64,000 nucleotides of DNA, taken from contig JBAJFG010000293.1 of assembly GCA_037903475.1 (NCBI GenBank), forward strand, positions 304,404 to 368,403. The letters are read 5' to 3'. The number at the start of each line of letters is the position of its first letter. Within the stretch, counting starts at the first letter, position 1. Shown here piece by piece: positions 33,919 through 45,854 of this stretch. The DNA is from Ancylostoma caninum. Lineage: Eukaryota; Nematoda; Chromadorea; Rhabditida; Ancylostomatidae. Both the position numbers and the translations under genes were made by a program. The notes under the pieces were generated by a model, which saw only the letters and a program-made list of their open reading frames with translations, searched no databases and was not told the DNA's origin.

Positions 33919-36112
33919 GTACGTATGTATGTGCTTCAATCACTTTTCCACCTTAAACACAAATATCGATCTACTTCCTGGCCTCCATCTGTTCACTATA
34001 ATATTCGTATTTTTACGGGAATTTTCAAACAAATATTATAATTATATATATATAAAACATATAACAAATATATATAACAAATATTATAATAATATATATA
34101 ATATATATATATTATAATAATATAATATATAATAACAAGAAACTTTGTAGAAAATTTGCGAGAAGATGTGAATATTGCGAGAACAACTACTTCATTTTTT
34201 ATTTTAATAAATTCTCCTCTTTTTGTATTAGAGGTTACAACAAGGTAAGCTAACCTAGTTAGGGGAACTTAATACTAAAGGGAGAAAATAACCTAGGGTA
34301 TGGTCTTTGAACTTACATGCATTTTCTCGACACAGTGGTATTGGGTATCATTTATTTACTTATTTGTTTGTTAACCTGTTGTTTGTTTATTTATTCGGTT
34401 GCTTACTGTACTTGCACATTTATTCTAATAAATTCGATCATTCAAATCAACCATTGAACCATCATTCGAATATACAAAAACAAAATATACAAAAAACCCG
34501 CTTTCTCAACGCAATCGGACGATCGAGAAAGTTTTTTTCCTCATCTCCAGATTAATTCGAGAATTCGAATATTCAATCTATAATATTCAAAATATTCGGC
34601 ATTCGAACCTTCAAATAAATGTGCGATTATATTGCTTACTTCTCCGAAACAAATACCTAAACATTATTCAAATACTAACTAAAATCTCAAAATTTGGAAT
34701 TTGTTAAATATTCACTATAATTTATCTGAATTTTATGTCATTTTTGGACAACTTGCCGTCATTTCCAGGAATCTGAAAACCTTTCTCGATTCCCATTGCT
34801 CTTCCATGGAGTTCTTCTTAAAACCCCATGAAAGAAAGGAAAGAAAAGAATAAAAATGAAACAGGTACAACAAAAATTGCCTTTGAGGTCTGTAAACCAT
34901 TTTTGCGCCTGGATAACCAGACCATCTCACTGTAGTAGCCTTTATTTTCATCTCCACATGCAAAACCCGTTGCCTATTCATCCAATCCTCCCTCTAAGTA
35001 GATGATGAGATAATAAGATGATCGGATGATCGGTCTGATGCTGTGATGGCGATGGTGACGGCCGGCGCTGGTGATGAATCTCTCGAAGGCAGCTGGCGAC
35101 CGCCCGTTTCAGTCTCTCTTTGTGGTATCGATCTGCTTGCTTTTTCTACGCATCTTTCTTTGTTCCGTCAACACGGGTTTTTGCATGTTTTCTGCTGTTC
35201 AACACGTTATAGTCGTGATCCGTCGATCGATATTGATCGATATCTATAGTAAATTTACTGACGTTGTTTACAGCATTTCCTGCGCAACGGGCTCTTTCGG
35301 GGCTTTAGGGGCTTCTTGGTCTCTTGTGGTCCTAATGCCACTTGCACTATTTGTAAGTGATAGTGGAGAGTGTCAAATTTTGGATCAATATCAATCGATT
35401 TCGTTGAGGAGGGCTATTTTTCAGGTATTGCTCTCATAACCACAAGAGTATCTCTGCAACTTTTCTTTAAAAAAAACTCCTTTCCACCGTTCTATGTGGC
35501 GGTGTTCCATTTATGCCAAGAAATCGATAATTTCAATCAATTAGGACAAAGGATAAAACGATCGGCGTTGATCAATGCCGTTTTTTTTTCAAATTTCGTT
35601 CAGTCAATTTCAATCAATATTTCTAATCTATACCAGTAAATTTTTTGTACACGCACTTCTGACCACTCTATAACCTCCCTCAGCTTTTGTGCTGAAAAAA
35701 TGCATCAGAGCAGGCAAATCATGCCACGGTTTTGATGTCAATCAATATATTGATTTTTTCCAACTTTATTGGTCTGTCACCACTCTACTCTTCATCCACC
35801 CCTATCTTTGTCTTGCTTTTTTTCTAGAAGGTTTTCCTCACTTCCTCATGTAAAATGCATCAATGCAGATGAGTCACGCCACTGTTTTGTTATCAGTCAA
35901 TATATTGATTTTTCTAACTTCACTCCTCTGTCACTACTCTACTATGCATCTACACCTATTTTTGTCCTGCTTTTTTCTTCTGAAGAATTTCCCTCGGTTC
36001 CTCATGTGTACCATGTGTATGGGTCATTTGTAGCTCATCCTAATTAGAAGAAACTGTGAACCCTTCTGTTGTCTATAGATATCGATCCATACTGGGTGTC
36101 GTCGGTGTCGCT
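33919..36112. other. No supported gene; AT-rich with ATTGAT/ATCGAT motifs
   Basis: A TA-rich run lies at 34,038-34,132. From 35,220 to 36,080 the DNA is full of ATCGAT / ATTGAT motifs and contains the local duplication listed separately. Confidence 0.5.
35712..36008. repeat. Degenerate tandem duplication, period about 150 bp
   Basis: Unit 1 (35,712-35,856) and unit 2 (35,867-36,008) share GCCAC-GTTTTG, TCAATATATTGATTTTT, CTGTCACCACTCTACT, TTTGTC-TGCTTTTTT and CCTCATGT in the same order. A third, more decayed unit may precede them from about 35,560. Confidence 0.6.
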
Positions 36113-36272
36113 TCAAGGGCTTCGACGTCGCATTTTTTCTAATTTTCCGCCAAACACTCTCGCGTCCTTCCGCGTCAATGCAATTTCCTCTCGACAACAT
36201 TTATTCACGTGCGGAAGAGCTCTTTGCAAGAATATCTCATTGTGTATGTTATAGAAATCGATAACAAGGGTC
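36113..36272 (-). CDS. Possible terminal exon, unknown
   Basis: Acceptor CTTTGCTCCAG begins a minus-strand frame of 52 codons plus stop: TLVIDFYNIHNEIFLQRAL, then HVNKCCREEIALTRKDA and a basic end (KLEKMRRRSP). It lies in the same orientation as other candidate exons between 36 and 47 kb. Family unknown. Confidence 0.38.
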
Positions 36273-36572
36273 CTGGAGCAAAGTATGGGTCTGTTTATTT
36301 GTGAGTAACGCGTATACGAAAATGAAGCGCGGATTTCTTTTGAGTTAAAGCTACAAACTGTCACATGTGGCCACGCCCCCTCACAATTCACTTAAATGCT
36401 AAATTCATGAATACTCTTTCGCTATGGAATAGAAGCCTCTAGGAAAGTTCAGTGCACGACATTTTCCCAGACACGCCCCCTTTTCCAATCCTCCTGCCAC
36501 CCTCTCCACCGATGTTACCAAAATCTCACTTCAAAAACGCTCCATCCATGTCCACGATAACTCCCAAAGGGA

Positions 36573-36785
36573 TCAGATCTCCCCCAGTAATCTGAGTTTT
36601 AGGTCCGCACGCATAATCAGATGACCACCGAAAGCGGTCTCTGATCGGTAGTCTCCAGTCGCCGCGGACCATTCTGAGCCCCGGATGGCGCCGTTCCAGT
36701 GGTCTGCTCTAAACGACCGGCCCGCACTACATGTGTCGTAATGGTCTTTGACGCCGCGTAGAGTCACGGATCGCGTGACATGCCC
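36573..36785. other. GC-rich block: open frame or structured RNA remnant
   Basis: A markedly GC-rich 200-bp island in AT-rich surroundings. On the minus strand a frame bounded by stops reads TLRGVKDHYDTCSAGRSF, then RADHWNGAIRGSEWSAATGD. On the plus strand the same DNA could form stems and has an rRNA-like feel, though I could not match it to any rRNA region I know. Unresolved. Confidence 0.3.
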
Positions 36786-36933
36786 CTAGGCGTCTGCGGT
36801 CGAGTTCTCACGTGCCTGAGGCAGTGTTTCCTTGATGAGCGCGGGCCAGTAATGGCTGAGTTGAGTGCACGGTGTTGAGATTTGTCGCATCTCTCGGGTT
36901 TTTACGAATTCTTCAGCTCCCCTCATGATCCAA

Positions 36934-37133
36934 TGCAAGCTCCGCCCACTCCTTGTACTCTACGAGGCATTGCCCTTGTGCAGATCCAATAAAACCGCGT
37001 TCTTGCTGCACTTTGAAAGCCTCAATAAGAGCCGGGAAATACGTCCATATTGGGTAATTAAACCGTAAAGCGGGACAATTCCCGCGTATTGTACGGTGCA
37101 TAGTGGCAGGTGAAATACCAATAAAACATTTTT
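36934..37133 (-). pseudogene. Frameshifted paralogue of the exon at 42,097-42,322
   Basis: The minus-strand sequence aligns with the 42-kb exon: QYAGIVPLYGLITQ against QYEGIVPPDGLITQ, then LIEAFKVQ against LIEVFKVQ. Most differences in the first part fall at third codon positions (TAT/TAC, GGT/GGA, GTT/GTC, CCT/CCG), so both descend from coding sequence. A one-base deletion after CAATAT puts the two halves in different frames. The 5' part is not recognisable. Confidence 0.55.
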
Positions 37134-38109
37134 TTGCGCACTTAGCTTGGCCACGCCCACTTGTACGCTTCTCAGGTCAATTTATGTCTGTAATGTTTAT
37201 GGGAATGTGGTGTACTTTGGAAAATTTCTTTTCCAAAGACAGGTGACACACCTCGTGCTATAAAAATCCAAGCCTTCCTGGATTTCCACTTATTGGAAGC
37301 TCACCCTCTTTCCCGAGCACTTCTGCAGACTCTTACTTCCTCTCTGCATGGGAGGGCTGCCACTCACTTTTTTCATGCTTCACTTCACATTCTGTCATAT
37401 TCTGGACGAGTTTTCCTGCCACTTGCACTCGCCGAAAGTGTCATAAGAAGTACACCACACCTACTTCCACCTAATTAAAATGCTAGTCACTGAAGATAAT
37501 TTTCCATTCATAAGGTTCACTTCAAGGACATATGGCAATGGTGCTCATGCCGGCGGAACAAGACCACCGGTGTACTCGTCCAAAGTGCGCACAAAGTGGG
37601 CGTGGCGGATCCTTTGCATGCATGAAGTGCATTTTCTCGCCACCCTGTTTAATTGTTACCTTGTCCAGCGCACTACTAAAAGTATATCGTTAAAATTGTA
37701 GCCTAGCCTAGAGCATAATTTCCTACTGTATCTCGTTATTCATTCTACCGTACCTTGTTGATGAACCGTACTAGGAAGTTCCACTTATGAAAACGGCATG
37801 AGGAATGGGCGGAGCTTGTTGTTATTAGGACATCTGCTCTAAATGAGATTAGTCACCTCAAGTAACAGAAGTTCAACGCTTATCACCTGTCTGCACTCTC
37901 GATTCCTGTTTCAGTAGGTAGAGCAGAACCTGTTCATGTACGTACCTGGAAACTCGTTTCAAATCCTTTGTGGGCGGAGCCTGCTAGGGCTAGTTGTTCT
38001 GTTCTTTATGCTCTATTCTGAATTAAAGTTACACTTTCACCATTTCTTTTATTTTTTAATCTTCTATTCCATTCATTTCTGATAGCTAGGAGTTTCCGAC
38101 TGTTTTTCG

Positions 38110-38380
38110 AAAACTCGTCCAACTCAGTGGAAATCAAATCCACTCAGTGCCCCATATTGTCACTGAAAACTCGTCCAACTCAGAGAATATCGAACCAACA
38201 TCATGCTTCTGCCTCACTTGAAAACACATCCAAATTGGAGGAGTCTCAACTCAATTCTATCCTTTGGAGTATACCCAGAAAACTCGTTCAATTTAGTGGG
38301 CGTGTCTCCAATGAAAGTCAATTGCTTGTTGAGATTGAAGCACACAACTCACTTCTGGAACGGGTCAACTCGTCCATTCC
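38110..38380 (+). repeat. Degenerate repeats with AAAACTCGTCCAA core
   Basis: The core appears at about 38,111, 38,165, 38,219 (variant AAAACACATCCAA), 38,278 (variant GTTCAA) and 38,362, with spacing of 53, 54, 59 and 84 bp. The intervening DNA is only weakly similar. Confidence 0.5.
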
Positions 38381-38459
38381 GCAATTGGACATGAACATTT
38401 GCTCAAAATGCCATTTTCATTCATTCACTCACTCATTAGTTGATTGACTTTTTATGCAC

Positions 38460-38503
38460 TCATTCATTCATTCATTCATTCATTCATTCATTCATTCATT
38501 TCA
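38460..38503. repeat. (ATTC)n microsatellite
   Basis: About eleven perfect ATTC units. Confidence 0.9.
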
Positions 38504-41500
38504 TTTCATTTATTCATCGCTTATCCGTCTAATTATTTGACCGAAAAATAATCAAATGAACAAGAAAACAAATAAATAAATTAGTCAAGCGTTGGTAAGA
38601 AGAAACTCATCTATTATCATGTTTTATGCAATAATCGCTCTATTTGGTAACTCTTTCATTTATGAAGAACTACGAAATCTTCCATTGGAATTCCTAGTCA
38701 CCTTAAAACTCGTCCAGTAGTTATCCTGGGCGGAGCATACGTATACTATGTAATGTGATTGACTCACTCATGAAAAGAAAACTCAGATTGTTGCGGGTGT
38801 TCTTGAACAACAAAAATAGGAAAGATTTCTTGTTGCTTACTCAAATATGAACCCAGGAGAACTCGTCCAAGCTTAGAAGGGATCCCTAAAACTAGTTAGC
38901 TCCTCTCTAGAGAATGAAACGCGTATAGATATCCCTGAACTTGAATCGAGCTAGTACTTGGTTTTTTGGTCAACTCATCCTTTGCACTAATAAACGAATC
39001 TTCGCTGCACTTCTAGAGATCCATCTGTTCTTCGCTGGTTTTTTCCATGCTTTATCATCCACTCAGCTCAATATTCCATTTATTCCCAGTGTCCTCTGAA
39101 CGGATTTCATTTAGGAAATGAAGCTACGCCGGGGTCAATACATAGTTCCCCATCATTGGTCCGTTTTTCCCCCTATCCGAACAGCAACCCGGAAGCTGGG
39201 ATGGGTTTTATTGGGGAACTTAGGCGTCCTCTAATTCGATTCCCTTGGGAAACCCGATGCCTGGACGTGTGTACACATTCAAAGTGCTACTTTGGCTCGC
39301 TTCATGGAATGCTGCCCGCTTCCGAAAAACTGTGATACTAATGAGGACCAAAGACTCGTGGTTTTCCCCATGAGCGAGCCTGGGTGTCGGGTGTCTTGTA
39401 ACCTGATCGGCTATTCTTTTATCTTAAGGTCCGCCCCTTTGGGGTTCCTACAGAAGCCATCGTTGTTACGTGATTGCCTAAGAATCACGCGATGTCATCT
39501 AAGAAAGGTCTAGTGCCTTTTCCCTAAGGATTAAGGGGTATCAGGTGTGAATCACAGGCTAGGGCTTAAGCCATTAATCTCGTCATTCGAGCGGCAAGAG
39601 CATAAGTAGTACCTAAGATGCACTTATGGAGGTAGTAATTTAATGCGAGATTGAAGCGAGAACCTCTGAAGCTTTGCACTTTCTCAGTCCTTGTAGTTCC
39701 TCGGCTTTTCAATAGCTTTGCGCGTTCCTATAAAACTTTTTCTTAACACGAGAACTGGTCCCCAGAACTACTGCTACGTTCCTTCAAATTCTCGCCTTTC
39801 TATTCTTTTTTTGTTAATGTCACATTGCCACTTCCAAGCTGTGCGCAATGTTCCTACTTCTTTTCACCATGCTCTACGAGAACTGGTCCCCAGACGTCTA
39901 CGCAGAAGTGGATATTATCTTCATCTGTTTTTTTAACGATTTTCCTGTTTCATTAAGAATGGTTAATCACTGACAAACATTAATATTTAATAGCTGCAAT
40001 CCATTCCCATACTTCTACTTGGTGAGAACTGCTCCCGGGGGGGGGGGGGGGGCTATTGTGATTCCGATGTTCTGATTGTTCATTCTTTTCCTCTACTGAA
40101 TGCATGCACAACCAAGCTAGCTTACGTATTTTTCTTTGAGTGGAAAGTTTTGTTGTCACAGTTAGGGTCGTAGGGGAATAGTTCTCGTGAAGGCAACCTC
40201 AGATAAAACTTTTGGTAAGCTGAGAATTCTTAACAAAACTTACATCCAGCCCAGTTTCTTGCTTCTACGGTTCCAGGCCCGGACTATATTTCATTTCTGC
40301 GAAAGGAAGAGATGAAGAAAAGCAACTGCTCATCTTATTGCAACAAAACCAATGCGGAATACGACAAATTTGTTCATAAATCTAAACAGTAATTTGCAGA
40401 TTGTTTTCAATAAATTAGTTCTTATACTTCGAAACTAGTACTTGCTAATTTATAAGCCTTTTCTCTTCTTCTTTTTTCCTTCAAAATCCAATCGCTTTTT
40501 GAATTACGCCATTAGTAAGTCGGCAATAAGAAGTATCCTAATCGCTTTCATCTTTGAATTTCTATACTTCTGAGCTGTCTGCTCTGATGTCGGCTTTGCA
40601 AAATCGCATTTCAATTAATTTCAATCTCAAAAACGCTCCGCTGACTAAGGCCGAAAAACCGCTGAAGCAATCAGAGCGTCGCAGTCGAAGTGAAATTGCT
40701 TTTCCATGAATTTTCTCGATTGATGTCAGTTTTGCTGTATATTATTATATTTCATTTTATTCTATTCCATTAAAATCTTTTATTGATTGGCTCATCTGCT
40801 CAGGCTGGTCGATTGCTTCTGAAACAGAAAAAATATAATAATGAACATTATAACTACGGAAAAAATGAATATGAATGAATACAAATCTTAGAAAAAATGT
40901 GGATGGTCGCTAGGCCGGCGGTGACGATAGCCTTGTCAGAAAAAAGCCTGACCAGTTTAATGCTTGGAAATGAAATTTTTTTTTTTTCATAATTAGGTGT
41001 GAGACTACAAAGAAAAAAAGCAGAAACAGTGAGGGCCTTCAGTAGAAACAGTTTGTTCCCCGTAAAACTCGTACCACATTTTTCATGAGTGGAGTCCATT
41101 ACGTTTGAGAATCATATTATATATTTTCACCTGATTTTCTGAAAATATGTAATTCAAGAATGAAAAAAAAAGAAGTTGAGAAATACAGAAGCGAAATTTC
41201 CACTCACTTATGAAAAAAAACATTTTTTTCCAGGAAGCAACACTCATACAAGCTATGATACGCCCATATTCGTTACGTTACTGGCTTTTAAGGTTGTTTT
41301 CGAGAAAGTATGGGAGCTGAAACAGCGAAAAAAACATTGAAAAATTTCAAAATGAAGGAACATGCCTAGCCGCTAGTCATTTGAATCGATATCCTCTTAG
41401 CTACGAGTTTTCTAAAAATCAATGAAAGCTTACGGAAGAATGGTGGAGTCCAAAGATTGGATCCAGAAGGTATTTGCTATATTTTTCTTGTCAACTGTTT

Positions 41501-42096
41501 CCCGGAAACTTACTATGATTTTGTTCTGAAATTTTTTCTATTCTCCAAATATTTATTCGTAAAGAATATAAAAAATTCTCGAAATAAATTGACCTATTTA
41601 ATATCCAAACAATAAAATTTTGAGCTGACACTTTCTGATCCTAAAAACAAAGAAAAACAAACAAAGAACAAAGAAAAAATCTCGTGTAGATCTTTTTTTC
41701 CTAAAATCAGACCATTTTGGAGCCCTGCAGCAGATGCTGAACATGCTGCTGTTGGCAGTTCCTGAAAAAGTTGTCCAGTTTGACGTCATTTTTCTTGAAA
41801 AGCTCCGTTATACGTGCGGCGAGAACTGGTCCCCGTCGGCTGATTCTTTCCTTTTAAGCCAATTAGTTGACTCTTTCTTAGCTCAGGGAACTTTAATCCT
41901 TGCCTATAAAGCTTTGCCCTTCTCTACTCGTGACCACATCTCAATGATATTGTATCCGAGACAATATCCTTTCTTTTTTCTTCGAAAACACTTCTTTCCT
42001 CATTGAGAAGAGTACTTTGCTTTTGTGCTCAGCTCAGACTCCGCCCCTCGCGAGGTGCACTTCACGAATGCACTCGTGCAGATCACATGTACGTAC

Positions 42097-42322
42097 CTCG
42101 TTTCTCGCCTGCACTTTGAAAACTTCAATAAGATCCTCGGTCACATCACGAAATTGGGTAATTAAACCATCCGGAGGAACAATACCCTCATATTGTATGG
42201 CCCCTTGTCGATGAATTCTCCAAAATCCATCTCTGCACGACAATCCCTCCCATCCAAGTGCCTTCAAACCCGTCAATTTCTGGCTATTTGCACAGGATTC
42301 TGCCCAGGTTGCGGAGTCAACG
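42097..42322 (-). CDS. Probable internal exon, unrecognised domain
   Basis: Bounded by acceptor TTTTTTCTAAG and donor AACGAG|GTACGT: 1 nt plus exactly 75 codons, ending in phase 0. The protein has WAESCANSQKLTGLKALGW, then LSCRDGFWRIHRQG, then QYEGIVPPDGLITQFRDV and EDLIEVFKVQ. Two cysteines and several Trp/Gly positions suggest a compact, perhaps extracellular domain, but I do not know the family. A frameshifted paralogue at 36,934-37,133 supports coding origin. The codons for GLITQ coincide with the first 15 bases of SL1. Confidence 0.6.
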
Positions 42323-44262
42323 CTTAGAAAAAAGCGCGCTCTATTTCGAATAAGTGCACTCTATTGAAGAGTATATTTAAACATGTCGTTGTTGTAGCGT
42401 TTTCAAAAAGTGCAACCGAATCCATCCGCCACTCACTGGGCGATTCATCATCGTGACAATTGACTGCTCACCAGCCGCTGACACCTCATTCCTAGCGTTG
42501 TCCTCGTGCTCGTGAGGCGGCTGACGTTTCGAAATTCTCACTCTTTCCAGAATTTTCCACCGCTATTGCTGGCAAGGAGCAGCTCTGCCTTCTGTTCTCT
42601 CGCCCTTCAAGCAATGTCCACAAAAACTTGAAATCCACGGAATGTCTGACTGTGGAAAGTTGCCCTCTGAATTGGAACATCTCACGCAAACCTCCTTTTT
42701 AATATCCGGAAAAATTCCTGAAATATTCTCACTGATGAGTGAATCTCTCCCTGTGTCATCCGGAATTGCTTTCTTAGGGCCATATGTGGTGAACACAAAA
42801 TGTGCGCTCGAAGATTTTCCTGAGGTGAAATTTTTAATATAAGCAAGGCTTCCAACATGTATGGCAGTTGTAAAAGCCCTGCTAAACCCTCTACGGACGG
42901 AGAGCGTACGGACGCATGCACGTGCGGACGCAGGCGCAGGGAAAATCCCATAAAGCAATCGATACATCTATTTCCATTTTCCAGCTGACTTTCCAGTTGT
43001 CTTCTTTCATCTAAGTATTCGCGAGACAGCCAACTCATCTCTTCGCTCCAGAACATTTTCCGTAAACGTTCATTCTACGTTTCTTATAACCCTACAACGC
43101 TCCAAGTTACTATCCTAGATAGAGAAAGTTAACCAGTATCCTAGATAGAAACAGTTAAGCGAGAAGAGAAGGAAGGAGAGCACGACGTAAGTGTGTGCTT
43201 ATGTAAGTATAACTGCCATCGAAGGCGATTCATCTCTAGCTCATTTTTTTGCTTTTGAGGATCCTGTAAACTGGCGCGTCGTTGGATATGTACAATTTCT
43301 CCTTGTGAGCCTATGAGCCTATCCCCTCTATTTGCGACTACGTAGGAGTAAACTAAGCAAGCTTTTCGTGGAGGTAGGTCATCAATAATGCGGGAAGCTC
43401 CCTTAGACAAAGTTCGGAAGGACCGCAGCAGAATGGATTTGTATAGAAAATGATGCGGAAGGACCGTAGTAGAAAACCGGAAGGACTGCAGTAGCTATTC
43501 TGAGGAAAAGCTGCAGGAGACCAGAAGAACAGTTGGTCAGCTTTCGGTTCTTCCGGTTTTCTATTGCGGTCCTCCCGAAAATTTGTCAAAGACTAATTCT
43601 TCTTGAGAAACCCCGAAAATCGCGATGTTTTTCGATGTTTGGTGTTAGTTTCTCGATCTATATTATATGCGCATGACTCTGTTATTCATGAGGTGACATT
43701 GGCGTTGTGTGTGAGTGAAATGTGAAGCGATTATTGTTTATCATAATACGACCATTGGTGCTTGCCGATGTTATGTGTATACGCGGGCCTTAAGCCCGCA
43801 ACCCTCCCCACTCCGCTGGCTCACCCAGCCGCAAGCAATGTCCCAGGATGTTCCGGATGTCCCATCGATGGAAATTCTCGTCGCGTTGCATGTTGTTTTC
43901 TATGGAAATCGACTGCAAAGCCTCAACTGGCGAGTTTTTCTGCTGGCGTCATCTCGTCCGAAACAGTCTCCCCATGCAAGCGAAATGACATTAGTTGCAG
44001 TTGTCGTGTTTGTTGACATCATCTATGCACAGCAGACTCGTCCAGGAAGACCTGTGGCTAATGATATTCGAGCTGCACATCCTGAAGCTCCGCCCGCATG
44101 ATGTCTCCCGGCTGCTGTGTGTTGTTTGTTGGCAGAAAGCATATGCTGCGCCTTGTTCTTCTTCATTTCCTCACGTGAGATAATAACCGAGGAAACTCGT
44201 ACAGCCATTGTTTGGGTAAAATTACCGTCTAAATGCTGCAATTTTGTCTAGCCAGCATGTAC
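42323..44262. other. No firmly supported gene
   Basis: Overlapping open frames on both strands at 42,560-43,060 and 43,715-44,180 could not be resolved. The latter includes a Cys-rich plus frame with PGCSGCPIDGN. The foldback element at 43,402-43,594 lies within. Confidence 0.4.
43402..43594. mobile_element. Foldback element, GGAAGGACCGCAGCAG family, copy 2
   Basis: The left end GACAAAGTTCGGAAGGACC is mirrored by GGTCCTCCCGAAAATTTGTC at the right. Internal copies of the motif occur near 43,460 and 43,480, and an AACCGGAAG / TTCTTCCGGTT pair is nested inside. Related to 22,674-22,896. Confidence 0.65.
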
Positions 44263-44375
44263 CTTTTGTCTCATCTGCGTGATTACAGGTGTAAAAACCT
44301 CGTCCGATGTCGTGATTTTCCCCCGGAACCTTTGTTTCCAGGAATTTCTATTCAAGAAAGATTCAATTCCTTGCT
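44263..44375 (-). CDS. Possible internal exon, unknown
   Basis: Acceptor CTGACGTCATTAG and donor CAAAAG|GTACAT bound a 113-bp frame (2 nt + 37 codons) reading QGIESFLNRNSWKQRF, then RGKITTSDEVFTPVITQM. Composition is good but the acceptor is ordinary. The donor sequence resembles that of the 42-kb exon. Confidence 0.33.
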
Positions 44376-45608
44376 CTAATGACGTCAGGGAAACTCGTCC
44401 GATTATCTTTCTTATTTTTAAAACTTGGATTTTACGAAAAAAGCCGAGGCGAAAAACTCGTTCCAAATTTTTTAAAACACAGTGTTTTGTTGGAAATCGT
44501 GGAAGTAAATTTTTGAAAGCCGAAAAAACTTTGAGAGCCTACGAATCTTTTAAAAAGACCTATTACACCTCGTCTATAGGTAATTGCTTGGGTAATTCGA
44601 GACACATTCACGTATAGCTTAATTTATCCAATTACACTAGTGCATGTTCCAGAATGTAGGAATCTCGTCCAAGTCCGAGGTGCTCCGCCCACTCTTATCC
44701 ATCGAGCGGGATTAATAATACTGGGAATAGGACTCGTCCTCTGATTAGCTGTCACATCTGCTTTGTTTACAGTGATATCCTAGAAATTAGCTCCAGTACA
44801 GGCAGCTTTTCTTCTAAGTTATTGCTTGTGTGTCGAGGATAATCACCTTTAACGCTGAATAACATGGTTATCCTTTTTTATTGACTTCTGCTTGTCCTCC
44901 TAGGAGGTTTTAAGCCAGAGCAAAAGTTAAACGACAAAGGGATGTATTTTTTGATAGAATTTCTATGTTTTACGCATCATTATACATTTTTATAGTCCTT
45001 CATGTTATTATATAATTACTTCTCTTAATAATCTCTGAATTCGTAGATAACGATAGACTTTCCACAGCGTTCTTAATAATAAATAAATGAATAAAAAATT
45101 CAAAAAGTTATATGGATTATAGGTGTCTGGAAATTGGTCCTCAATTACTTTTGACTGAAAATTCATTGCGCTCACGTCTATTCCCAATTGAGGATCGAGG
45201 TTTCTGAGTCAATATCTCAGAGATTAATGAATTTTGTCTGGTTCTGAATTACTGCTCTCAGACTCTCAAAGACTGGCTAGTGAACTGGTGGAAAAAAGCC
45301 TTGATTTTCTTTTTCTTTTTGCACTTATAAAATTTTCCTTCTGCAAAGTTCAGGATTTCCGGTTGTCACAGCTTGCCACTCACCCCTAGTTGATATGCTC
45401 GCTTGATGACTGCTACCCTGCTTTTGAATCTGTTAGAAGTATTGCTTTTTCATGGGGGCACTGAGGTGCACATCACCCTATTCTTGAGTAACTGGAATGG
45501 TAAAATCTCTTACGGATGCCTTTGAATAGCGTACTCGCTTTTACCGCCTATATATACGTTTTCCTCTCTACTGAGTGGATAATTCAGATTTTCCAGCTTA
45601 AAGGAGTT

Positions 45609-45683
45609 GACGCACGTGTTGACAATGGGTAAATTTGTGTGGTATTACCACGTTAACCCTGGGTAATCTCATTAACATGCGTC
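45609..45683. mobile_element. Short MITE related to 4,250-4,362
   Basis: GACGCA...GGGTAA at the left is mirrored by CTGGGTAATCTCATTAACAT and GCGTC at the right. The unit is 75 bp. The right arm carries the family core GATTACCCAGGGTTAACGTG (minus strand). Confidence 0.5.
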
Positions 45684-45726
45684 CTCTTAAGAAATTGCTG
45701 TCCCCACGGCTACGTCCTCTCTCTGC

Positions 45727-45854
45727 TTAGGCTCCTATGCTTCTGTTTTGTAATTTAATCCGCTCTCCTTTAGCTATATTACAACCTACATATCGTATGT
45801 TAGTAACCAGTCTTCGAGAATATGTTTCGTTTGAGAAATCCTCAACGAGATTTC
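45727..45854 (-). CDS. Probable terminal exon, unknown
   Basis: A very strong acceptor (TTTTTTTTTCAG) precedes 2 nt plus 41 codons and a TAA: NLVEDFSNETYSRRLVTN, then IRYVGCNIAKGERIKLQN. I do not recognise it. The immediately upstream exon was not identified: several short options failed on phase. It marks the 3' end of one minus-strand gene. Confidence 0.48.

Larger units (their letters stand above)
37134..42096. other. Intronic/intergenic DNA with recurring short motifs
   Basis: No coding exon is supported. AACTCGTCC motifs recur, most regularly at 38,113-38,373. GGGCGGAG / GGGCGTG boxes are frequent (37,150-38,740), GAGAACTGGTCCCC occurs at 39,750, 39,880 and 41,820, and an (ATTC)n run lies at 38,460-38,503. 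Confidence 0.45.
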
